From Nicotiana tabacum (lineage: Eukaryota; Streptophyta; Magnoliopsida; Solanales; Solanaceae): a stretch of 64,000 nucleotides of DNA. This document shows, piece by piece, positions 47,085-57,309 of the stretch (its first letter is position 1; each line of letters starts with the position of its first letter). The DNA lies in assembly GCF_000715075.1 (NCBI RefSeq), contig NC_134082.1, positions 143,208,948-143,272,947 of the forward strand. The letters are read 5' to 3'. The position numbers were made by a program, and so were the translations under genes. The notes below the pieces were generated by a model. It saw only the letters and a program-made list of their open reading frames with translations. It did not search any database and had not been told where the DNA came from.

Positions 47085-48160
47085 ATTTGAATACTCGGTC
47101 ATCGACCAGTTGAACAAAACAACAGCGCAAATCTCCATACTTGCTTTGCTACAAAATTCTGAGGCACACGAGAATGCCCTGCTAAGGGTGCTGAGTGAAG
47201 CATACGTGCTAAGCAACATCACTGGTGGGGAAATGGCTAACATGGTAGGACAAGTATTAGTAAGTCATAAAATTACTTTTCATAAAGATGAGCTGCCACC
47301 TGAAGGGTTGGGTCACAACAAAGCACTACACATCATCGTGCAATGTGAAGACTATTTCATCACCGGGATTATGATCGACGGGAGTTCCAGTCTCAACATT
47401 TGTCCACTAGTAATACTCAAGAAGTTGGGAAAAGGACTGCACGAGATAAAGGACGGAGCCATCAACATAAAAGCCTTCGACGGTTCACAAAGGTCCACCA
47501 TTGGGGAGATTAGTCTGTGTCTGCAAATGGGGCCAACGTGGTTTGATGTTGATTTCCAAGTGATAGACGTGCCAGCATCTTACAATCTGCTGTTGGGATG
47601 GCCGTGGATTCATGTTGCTGGGGCCGTAGCATCAACACTGCATCAGGCAGTAAAGTTTGAATGGAATCACCAGGAGGCGATCATTCACGGCGACGGTAGC
47701 AACCCTATATACAGTCGCCAGACCATCCCATCAATCGAAGGAAGAAGGAAGCTGGGTGGAGAGACTTACCATCATATTGAACGGGTAAATGTTGTTGACA
47801 AAAATAAATAGTGGGATAACAAGATCGAGAGTATACTGAATTGGAGTGGGTACGAACCTGGCAAGGGGCTCAGCAAGAACCTCCAAGGAATCACTAAGCC
47901 CATAAAACTCAAGAAATATGGCACCACTTTCGGTCTGGGATACGAGTAGACCTAAGAAGAATTAAACAAATGGTCGCCACCATGGCGCAGTCCCTACTAT
48001 CCGCTGGAGCAGCCAATACCATATTTGGAGCAGACTTTCCAACCGACCGATATTATCTATGGGTCTGATGAGGAGGAAGCCCTGACAGCGGTTAAGAACT
48101 TGTTCCTAGAAGACAATGATATGGACTGTTGTATTATTCTTGAGGAGGAGGGGGAGTAAG
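47085..48160 (+). pseudogene. Tat pol N-part: gag-pol linker, aspartic protease and G-patch-like segment
   Basis: The open frame to 47811 starts in the linker (YSVIDQLNKTTAQISILALL) and contains the protease (IMIDGSSSLNICPLVILKKL, LLLGWPWIHVAGAVAST). After a TAG at 47809-47811 the same frame continues with a G-patch-like motif (GYEPGKGLSKNLQGI, FGLGYE) before further stops. Protease would process the polyprotein; the G-patch-like region is a known accessory of this lineage that may bind RNA. The start is not native, because the 5' part is deleted. Confidence 0.82.
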
Positions 48161-49836
48161 GCCCTTCCATACAGGCTGTAAGCAGAGGAGCACGCCTCAA
48201 TAACTGTACCATCAGGACAACCAGAGCCCGACGAGCCTCGGGGTAGCAAGGCTAAAACAAGCATCATGCACTGTCTTTATTTTCACTAAATGATTTTATT
48301 TTCGCATTTTAATTCCCGAAATAAGATCTCCAATGTTCCAAAACAGTTATGCAATTCATCAAAGCATTTTGACTTTTCTTATGAATCAACGCTCATTATT
48401 ATTTTTCTCTCATTACTTTACTTATATAATATTACTATTACTTATCTTGATGAGCCAATTATTGTGACATACAATGAGACAACACAACAAACGGACATAA
48501 ATTCAGAGGAAGATGACATACCAGAGGAGATTATTAAAGAAGTTGAGAATTTTAAAAACAGACCTAAGTCCAACCTGGACGAGACATAAGTTGTTAACCT
48601 GGGAGATGCAGAAAACGTCAAAGAAACACGAATCAACGTCCACTTATCACCATCAGAAAAGAAGGAATACACAGATTTTCTAAGAGAATATGAGGACATA
48701 TTCGCCTAGTCGTATGATGATATGACTGGCCTGAGTACGTCTATTGTGGCTCACAAACTGCCAACCGATACATGTCCGCCGTTAAAGCAAAAGCTCAGAA
48801 AGTCAAGCCTGATATGAGTCTGAAAATCAAGAAAGAAGTCACTAAGCAGGTCAATGCTAAGGTTCTCAAGGTAGTAGAATACCCGATATGGTTAGCCAAC
48901 ATCGTACCGGTACCAAAGAAAGACGGGAAGGTCCGAGTCTATGTCGACTATCAGTATCTCAATCGGGCCAGTCCGAAAGATGACTTCCCTTTGCCGAACA
49001 TACACATCCAGATTGATAATTGCCCAAGCATGAGCTGTAGTCATTTGTAGATTGCTTCGCTAGCTATCATCAGATCTGTATGGATGAAGAAGATGCTGAG
49101 AAAACGGCTTTCATTACGCCATGGGGAATGTACTGTTACAAGATGATGCCGTTCGGCCTGAAGAATGCAGGGGCCACCTACATGAGGGCCATGACCACCA
49201 TTTTCCATGATATGATACACAAGGAGATAGAGGTATATGTGGGTGACGTTATCATCAAGTCCAAGAAAGTTACTGACCACGTGGGAGATTTGAGGAAGTT
49301 CTTCAATAGATGCGGAGGTACAACCTGAAACTGAATCCCACGAAGTGCGTATTTGGGGTTCCTACTGGAAAATTACTTGGGTTTATTATGAGTCGCCGAG
49401 GAATAGAACTGGATCCATCAAAAGTCAAAGCTATTCAAGAATTGCCACCACCAAGGAACAAGAAGGACATGATGAGTTTCTTGGGGAGGCTCAACTACAT
49501 CAGCCGATTCACAGCACAGTCTATGGTTATCTGTGAGCCAATCTTTAAGATGTTGAAGAAGGACGCCGCTGCCAAATGGACTGGTGACTGCCAGAAGGCC
49601 TTCGACAGAATCAAGGAGTACTTGTCAACACCACTAGTCCTGGTCCCACCTGAGCCAGGTAGACCCTTATTACTCTACCTTACAGTATTAGATGGAGCTT
49701 TCGGTTGCGTTCTGGGGCATCATGATGAAAAGGGGAGGAAGGAGCAGGCCATCCATTACCTCAGTAAGAAGTTTACCCCGTACGAGGCCCGGTATTCTCT
49801 ATTAGAGCGCACCTGCTGTGCTTTGACTTGGGTAGC
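48161..49836 (+). pseudogene. Tat reverse transcriptase and first part of RNase H
   Basis: Fragments in several frames: an acidic linker (DDIPEEIIKEVENF), RT start (EYPIWLANIVPVPKKDGKVR, CMDEEDAEKTAFITPWG, MMPFGLKNAGATYMRAM) and the active site YVGDVIIKS, where the first aspartate of YVDD is changed to glycine. The thumb and RNase H start follow at 49310-49836 (LGFIMSRRGIELDPSKVKA, MMSFLGRLNYISRFTAQSM, LSKKFTPYEARYSLLE). A stop at 49048 and a frameshift near 49310 break it. The solo LTR interrupts it at the codons for LTWVA. Confidence 0.88.
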
Positions 49837-52800
49837 TGTCACGACCCAAAATCCCAACCCGGTCGTGATGGCGCCTCTCGTGAGGACAAGGCCAGTCAAT
49901 CAACAAAACAGTACATCTCTTTATAATTACTTAGCAGGAATAAGTCTAAATCATGGGCAATATAATCTTAAATGCAAAATAAACGTGATAGAATAAGGAA
50001 AACCATCCCAACTCAGCCCGAAATCGGGGTGTTGCAAGTCATGAGCTACTATAGAGTTTACTAATATTTTACAAAGTCTGGAATTATCATAAATAACAAA
50101 GATAAGGGAGAAAACGGGGCTGCGGACGTCAACAACTACCTCGTTACTCCTAGTCACCGCCTGGCCTGGAAAGAATCAGCGCTCAGGAGCGAACTCAGCT
50201 CTGCCTGTATCTGCACACATGGTGCATGGAGTAATGTGAGTACTGCGACCCAGTGAGTAATAAAAATAAATAACGACTGAAAATATGAAATCTCATAACG
50301 GCACAATATAACGCTATCCCAAGCAGTAAAATCAGTTATACAGTAAAACAATGAGTATCAGATAATTCTTCTTTTAAAACAGTAAAGACAAATAATTTCC
50401 ACAGTAAGGATAAATCAAAAGCTTGCCCCTCGGGCTCAATATGTAAATCTCAGTATAGTACCAGCCCCTCGGGCTCACTCCCAACTCACCAACACACAAC
50501 ATCAGCCCCTAGGGCTCACTCCCAACTCACCACACACAAGCAACGGCCTCTCGGGCCCACTCCCAACTCACCTGGGTACCCTGCGCTCACTGGGGGTGTA
50601 TAACACTCGAGGCCTGAAAGCCTCCTCATATAACACTCGAGGCCTGAAAGCCTCCTCATATAACACTCGAGGCCTGAAAGCCTCCTCACATCACTCAACA
50701 TATCCTCACGTATGGCCCTCGGCCTCAATCAGTCCAGAAAATAATCATAAGCCTCTTGGGCATCAGTAAAACAATAGTGCTCAGCTCAACAGCATTATAA
50801 ATATCATTAAATCTCGAGTTGAGTATAAATGTAGTTGAGTTCACAAAATAATATAATTCAATTGGACTGAGTTCAAATAATATTTCAATTCGTGAGGAAA
50901 ATAGTGATGTAAATTCACAAAAGATTTTAGATAATTGGCACGAAGCCCAAATATGGCAATAAGCCCCAATCATAGTGAAAAACAATAAATCTTTATCAAT
51001 TACGCGGTAAAAATATCAACTGGGATGAGCCAAGTCACAATCCCCAATAGTAAATGACCCCGCGATCGTCATACAACACGTGTCTCATCTCAACATAGCA
51101 GTATGTTGTACAATCCGGGGTTTCAAACCCTCAGTGCATCATTTAAAATCATTACTCACCTCGAACCGGTGAAATCTATAGCTTGCGACGCCTTTGCCCC
51201 TCAAATCGGCCTCCACGCGCGTCGAATCTAACCAAAATCAGAGTGAATACATCACAATATGCTAAGTGAACAATACACAATCGAAAATACTCCAAAAACG
51301 CTAAAAATTACGAAGTTGGTAAAACCCGAGCCCCGGGCTCACTTCTCAAAAAATTATGAAAGTCATATCACCGGATTCCTTGTCTCACCACGAGTCCGTA
51401 CATATAAAATTTACCAAAATCGGAGTTCAAATGACCCCTCAAATCTTCAAATCCCTAGGTCCAAAATCCCTAATTTACACCTCAAAAACATGTAATCTAG
51501 TCGGATTATTCGATGATAATTCAATATTATGGAGTAGAAATAATCACAAGTGACTTACCTCAAGATTTCTCATGATTTCTTGCTCAAAAATCGCCCCAAA
51601 CCGTGTTATTTCGCAAGAAAATAGGTAAAAAAAAACGAGCAGAAACGCAGCACCTTTTAATAAGCAAATCTGGTCGCTAAAGACCCAAATCTGGTCGCTA
51701 AAGGTGCTAATTTGGTCGTTAAAAGTGCCACACCAGACCTGATGCACCAGCACTCTTTAATTTCACTAAAAAGGCTCTAACTCCTTCATACAAACTCGAA
51801 ATTAGACTATTCTTGTTCCTATGAGTCAAAAATAATAATATGAACACAACTCTTCAATCGAAACTCAATTCGGAGCTCATTTGCCCAGTGCGATATCCAT
51901 TTCGTTCGTTAAACAATTACTCATGCTTTGCGTCAAAAACCCAATCGTGACTTGATGAAATTAGACCAAAATTTTCAGATCAGTCCTATAATTCATTATC
52001 AAAATTTCAGAAGTCTCGGAATCAAATTTGGATCTCTAGAACTAAAAATGAACCTTTAGATCATTACATTTATGCTCAAAACGACAAAAATCTTCCAAAA
52101 ACTCTTCCAAAATTTGTCTGAGCCTCATGGGATCCCAATAAAGTATACTAACAAGTCCCATAATATGACACAAACTTAGTTGTTTCTTCGAATCACCAAA
52201 AACAACGCAAAAATACTAAATTCACCTCGGATTCAAGCCTATGAACTTTGAAACTTCTAATTTTCACATCTGATGTCGAAACACGTCAAACCTAGTCCGA
52301 ATGATCTCAAATTTTACAGACAAGTCCAAAATGACATAACGAAGCTACAACAACTCTCGAAATTCCATTCCGAGCCTCGGATCAAAATCTTAACCTATCA
52401 ACCGGAATTCGCCAAAATACTAACTTTGCCGATTCAAGCTTAATTCTACACCGGTCATCACAAAAATATTCCAGACACACTCCTAAGTCCCAAATCACCT
52501 AACAAAGCTATCCGAACCATAAAATTTGCATTTCGAGTGCTCTAACACATAAGTCAATATCCGGTTGACTTTTCCAACTTAAGCTTTCTTAAAAGAGACT
52601 AAGTGTCTCAAACCTTACCAAAATCATTCAGGAATGACTTCAAATTTTGCACACAAGTCACATTCGACATTACGAACTTGCCCCAACTTTCGGAATCACA
52701 TTCCGACCCCGATATCAAAATTTTCACTTCCGGTCGAATTTTCTCAAAAACCTTCAAATTTCTATATTTAGCCAAACAACTCCAAAATGACCTACGGACC

Positions 52801-53258
52801 TCCGAATTCACTTCTGATCGCGCTCCCAAATCCAGAATCACCACACGGAGCTAATCCCAGTCTCGGAATTCCAAACGGACATCAATAACACTGAAATGCA
52901 TTTTAAGCCAAACTGATGCAATTTCTTCTAAAATGCTATCTTCCACAATAGGCGCCAAAACGCTCTCGGGTTATCCAAAACCCGATCCGGGCATACGTCC
53001 AAGTCCGAAATCATCATACGAACCTGCTAGAACCTTCGGATCCCAATTCCGAGGTCGTTTACTCAAAATTCCAATCCTAGTTCATTTCTTCAATTTTAAG
53101 CTTTCAAAATGAGAATTTCCATTTAGATTTGACTCCAAACTTCCTGAATTTTAATTCTGACCATACACACAAGTCAATATACCTGAGATGAAGCTGCTCA
53201 TGGCCTCAAACTGCTGAATGACGCACCGGAGCTCAAAACGACCGATCGGGTCGTTACA
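49837..53258. mobile_element. 3.4-kb solo LTR with perfect 5-bp target duplication
   Basis: The insert starts TGTCACGACCCAAAATCCCA and ends CGATCGGGTCGTTACA, so it has TG...CA termini with a short imperfect inverted repeat (TGTCACGAC / GTCGTTACA). GTAGC stands on both sides (49832-49836 and 53259-53263). No internal region, gag-pol or second LTR copy is present, so this is a recombined solo LTR or a non-coding element. The CACGACCC...GGTCGTGATGGCGCC start is very common in Solanaceae repeats; I cannot name the family. Small frames inside have no known domains. Confidence 0.88.
50599..50688. repeat. 30-bp tandem repeat, three perfect copies
   Basis: The unit includes ACACTCGAGGCCTGAAAGCC and a self-complementary core GAGGCCTGAAAGCCTC. 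It lies inside the solo LTR, next to shorter related phrases (CCTCGGGCTCA) at 50420-50520. On the minus strand it encodes RRLSGLECYM three times, an artefact. Confidence 0.9.
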
Positions 53259-53263
53259 GTAGC

Positions 53264-54180
53264 TCAGAAGCTGAGGCATTACTTCTTTTCCTATACCACG
53301 TATCTCATATCAAGGATAGATCCTTTGAAGTACATCTTTCAGAAGCCCATGCCCACTGGCAAGCTAGCCAAGTGGCAAATCCTGTTGAGTGAATTTGACA
53401 TTGTCTACGTAACTTAGAAGGCAATCAAGGGACAAGCACTAGCATATCAACTTAGTGAAAACCCTGTGGATGGAGAATACGAACCCCTAAAAATGTATTT
53501 TCCTGACGAGGAGGTATCATTCATATGAGAAAATATTGCAGAATCCTATAATGATTGGAGAATGTTTTTCGACGGAGCAGCAAACTTCAAAGGAGTTGGC
53601 ATAGGAGTAGTCCTAGTATCGAGAACCGGTCAACATTATCTGGTGTCTGCCAAACTCAAGTTCTCGTGCACCAACAACATGGCCGAGTACGAAGCTTGCA
53701 TCCTTGGGCTCAAGATGGCCATTGACATGAACATTCAAGAGTTGTTAGTGATCGAAGATTCAGACCTACTCATACATTAGGTCCGAGAAGAATGGGGGAC
53801 CAAGAACTCCAAGATTCTCCTGTATCTGCATCATGTACAGGAATTGAGGAAGAGGTTCACGAAAACGGAGTTCCAACATGTTCCTAGAGTCCAGAATGAG
53901 TTCACTGATGCATTGGCTACCCTATCATCCATGATACAACATCCAGACAAAAACTTCGTTGATCCCATTCCAGTGAAAATCGATGATCAGCCGGCTTATT
54001 GTGCCCATGTTGAAGAAGAAGTAGACGGAAAGACTTGGTTTCATAATATTAAGGAATATTTGGCAAAAAGAGAGTACCCAGAGCTTGCAAATCCTACTCA
54101 GAAATGCACGCTTCAGAGGTTGTCCAATAATTTCTTTCACGGCAGAGGAATCCTGATTTGGGATTACTAAGGTGTGTCGA
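53264..54180 (+). pseudogene. Tat RNase H remainder and archaeal-type second RNase H
   Basis: Directly after the solo LTR the RNase H frame resumes (YFFSYTTYLISRIDPLKYIF, LAKWQILLSEFDIVY). It is followed by the second RNase H (MFFDGAANFKGVGIGVVLV, CTNNMAEYEACILGLKMAID, IEDSDLLIH) with its D/E/D residues visible. A linker (FQHVPRVQNEFTDALATLS) leads to the integrase. In-frame stops are near 53418, 53528 and 53780. The pair of RNase H domains places the element in the Tat lineage. Confidence 0.88.
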
Positions 54181-55265
54181 CGCAAAAGAAGCATCCAGGT
54201 TACTAGAGGAAATTCACGTCGGGGCCTGTGGTCCACATATGAACGGCTTTGTCTTAGCAAAGAAGATACTCCGAGCTGGTTACTTTTAGATGACTATGGA
54301 AACGGACTGCATCCAGTATGTCCGGAAATGCCACAGTTGTCAAATACATGCAGACAAGATAAAGGTGCCGCCAAACGAGCTTAATGCAATAAGCTCACCA
54401 TGGTTGTTCGCCGCTTGGGGAATGGATGTTATTGGACCAATCGAGCCTGCTGCTTCCAACGGGCATAGATTTATCCTGGTAGCAATTGACTATTTCACCA
54501 AATGGGTTGAAGCAACATCTTATAGAGCAGTGACTAAGAAAGTCGTGGCAGACTTTATCCGCGACCGTTTTGTTTGTCGATTCGGGATTCCAGAGTCAAT
54601 CGTTACTGATAATGGATCCAACCTCAACAATGACTTGATCAAAGCTATGTGTGGAACTTTCAAGATCAAACACAAGAATTCTACAGCCTACAGACCTCAG
54701 ATGAATGGAGCTGTAGAAGCCGCCAACAAGAATATCAAGAAGATATTGAGGAAAATGGTAGAGAAGCATAAATAGTGGCACGATAAGTTATCATTTGCTT
54801 TATTGAGGTATCGCACCACAGTCCGCACATCAACCGGGGCAACCCCCTATATGCTGGTTTATGGTACAGAAGCTGTCATTCCCGCCGAAGTAGAAATTCC
54901 CTCCTTAAGGATCATACGAAGCTGAGCTCGACGATGCAGAATGGGTGAAAAGTCGTTATGAGCAACTAACCCTTATAGACGGAAAGAGAATGAACACAGT
55001 TTGCCATGGTCAACTCTATCAGAACAGAATGTCCAGATCCTTCAACAAAAGAGTCAAGCCGAGACAGTTCACACCAGGGCAGCTAGTGTTAAAGAAAATT
55101 TTTCCGCATCAAGATGAAGCCAAAGGGAAATTCTCTCTCAACTGGCAGGGTCCATACATGGTTCATCGGGTTCTGATAGGAGGAGCCCTCATACTTGTAG
55201 AAATGGACGGAGAAGTCTGGCCAAAACCTATCAACTCAGATGCAGTCAACCGTTACTATGTGTAA
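54181..55265 (+). pseudogene. Tat integrase
   Basis: The HHCC finger is damaged; CHSCQIHADKIKVPP remains. The catalytic core is clear at 54410-54775 (WGMDVIGPIEPAASNGHRF, ESIVTDNGSN, GAVEAANKNIKKIL), so the D, D and E residues are present. A TAG at 54773-54775 precedes the segment YRTTVRTSTGATPYMLVYGT. After a frameshift near 54920 the C-terminal domain (FTPGQLVLKKIFPHQDEAKG, FSLNWQGPYMVHRVL) closes at 55265. Confidence 0.9.
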
Positions 55266-55986
55266 TCTTTATGCTTCCCTTATATGATGTAAATTGAACT
55301 ATGTCTGAACTGATTCTCGTTTAAGAGGGGATACGTAGGCATCCCTATGGGTTCGGCCACAACTCAATAAAATTTTCATTTCCCCCTTAAAATTGGAAAC
55401 TGGGGCAGAATTTTAAGGAGGACCCTCAAAATTCCAAAGTAATTTCAGCCGATCGTCGCATGAGCAACAGTCAGAAACGTCAACCCATCAAACTGGGGCA
55501 GATTTTGAGGAGGACCCTCAAAATTCCATAGCAAGAGAGGTTGCAATGTCTCGAACCACGTCACAGTTGTCAGTTCATCTAAAAAACTATCTTAATTATA
55601 TACCTATATTATATTTTTACAAATCATGCATGTTTATTACTGAAATTGCCTTGTTTAGCAACGCTACCCCAATGATACATATAGTATCACCAAATCGAAG
55701 CCGAGCAAGTCAAGCGGAGCTAGTGGGGATACAAACTAACCTTCCCCCTTTTCAAAACTCATAATTTTTTTTGGATGCAGGCACTTGGATTACGAAAGCA
55801 TCATACATACAATACACTCACGAGAAACATCATTCAGGAATACAACTCTCAGAACTGTCGCACTTACTCACATTTGCCATCCATGCATACCGGGACATTC
55901 TATGTGTCACCACGTTCCCAGCAGTCACAATATCACAATCCACTATCATCTAAGAGAGCTTTGTTACCGTTTGCTACTTTATTTCT
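55266..55986 (+). mobile_element. Tat 3' spacer with duplicated polypurine-like blocks
   Basis: The spacer is non-coding. Two near-copies of a block (AAACTGGGGCAGAATTTTAA and AGGAGGACCCTCAAAATTCC; about 55388-55437 and 55490-55530) carry internal purine-rich AAACTGGGGCAGA tracts. These could act as extra plus-strand primers (inference). Confidence 0.6.
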
Positions 55987-56395
55987 TGCATAAGGCTACC
56001 ATTCTGCCTTCCGAGACTAAACGATGTCTCCATCTGCATTTCTGCATTGCATAAGGTTACCATTCTGCCTTCCGAGACTGAACGATTTCTCCATCTGCAT
56101 TTTTGCATTGCATGAGGCTATCATTCTGCCTTCCGAGACTAAAAGTTGTCTCCATCTGCATTTCTGTATTGCATAAGGCTACCATTCTGCCTTCCGAGAC
56201 TAAACATTGTCTCCATCTGCATTTCTGCATTGCATAAGGCTCTCATTCTGCCTTCCGAGACTAAACGTTGTCTCCATCTGTATTTCTGCATTGCATAAGG
56301 CTACCATTCTGCCTCCTGAGACTAAACGTTGTCTCCATCTACATTTCTGCATTGCATAAGGCTACCATTCTGCCTTCCGAGGTTAAACGCAACCT
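55987..56395. repeat. 61-bp tandem array, about 6.7 copies, in the Tat 3' spacer
   Basis: The unit has TGCATAAGGCTACCATTCTG, CCTTCCGAGACTAAACG and TCTCCATCTGCATTTCTGCA. Copies differ by a few bases. The step is 61 bases. Confidence 0.93.
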
Positions 56396-56408
56396 CCATC
56401 TCCATCTA

Positions 56409-56700
56409 CATGGCTGAAATATCGCCACTCTATCTACACTTGCATGGCTGAAAGATCGCCACCTTATCTACATTTGCATGGCTGAAAGATCGCCACCTCA
56501 TCTACATTTGCATGGCTGAAAGATCGCCATCTTATCTACGTTTGCATGGCTAAAAGATCGCCATCTCATCTACATTTGCATGGCTGAAATATCGCTGCAT
56601 TATCTACATTTGCATGGCTGAAAGATCGCCACCTTATCTATATTTGCATAGCTGAAAGATCGCCAAATACTGCATCTTATGGGCTGAAAGATCGCCAAAT
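56409..56700. repeat. 34-bp tandem array, about eight copies, in the Tat 3' spacer
   Basis: The unit is CATGGCTGAAAGATCGCCA followed by CCTTATCTACATTTG, stepping by 34 bases from 56409. The last copies decay into AGATCGCCAAATC-type remnants, followed by looser repeats of CATGGCC and TCGGAGGCA to about 56900. Confidence 0.92.
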
Positions 56701-57292
56701 CATCCGAAGGCATCATTGTTCGGAGGCACCATTTTCATAGCCCGAGAACGCCATGTCATGGCCTGATGACCTTTTTTAATCTTTTGCATATCATTATTCA
56801 AAGGTGTCATGGTTCGGAGGCATCATCCTCATAGCCCGAGAGCATCATTTCATGGCATGTGAATCCTTTATTATACGCTTCATGGCCCAGGACATCATGG
56901 CCTAAGGACGTCATTCTAACCATCCGAAGACAATCCTTATGGTCCGACGGGAGATTGCATAATGTTTAAATTTATGCACAATATATGCTTGTATTGCTAA
57001 TTTACAGGTAAACCGGCAAGCAATGGCCATCTTGGCAGGAGCGATCCCGCTCCAGTTCCCGCAGCCATGTCCAATCTTAACCATTCCCCCGTCCTGAATA
57101 TTGCGTCCATTCTCGAAAGTCTCCATCGGTATACCCCCACCAACGAATCTCGAACTACATATGGCCTGATTCCTGTAAGATCAGGGATATGTAGGCAACT
57201 CATAAGCCAAGGTGCGGCCTAATTTCTCAAACCATTTCGCTTGGTCAAAATTGGTCATCATATCTTTACCCTACAACTCTTTCATCCTTCCT
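56701..57292 (+). mobile_element. Distal part of the Tat 3' spacer
   Basis: Non-coding, with dispersed imperfect repeats built on TCATGGCC, CCCGAGA and TTCGGAGGCA. No gene is seen on either strand. Confidence 0.55.
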
Positions 57293-57308
57293 GGGTAAAG
57301 AGGGGCAG
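57293..57308 (+). other. Polypurine tract of the Tat element
   Basis: GGGTAAAGAGGGGCAG lies one base before the LTR start at 57310. This is the expected primer for plus-strand synthesis, and it fixes the LTR on the right as the 3' LTR of a plus-strand element. Confidence 0.8.
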
Positions 57309-57309
57309 T

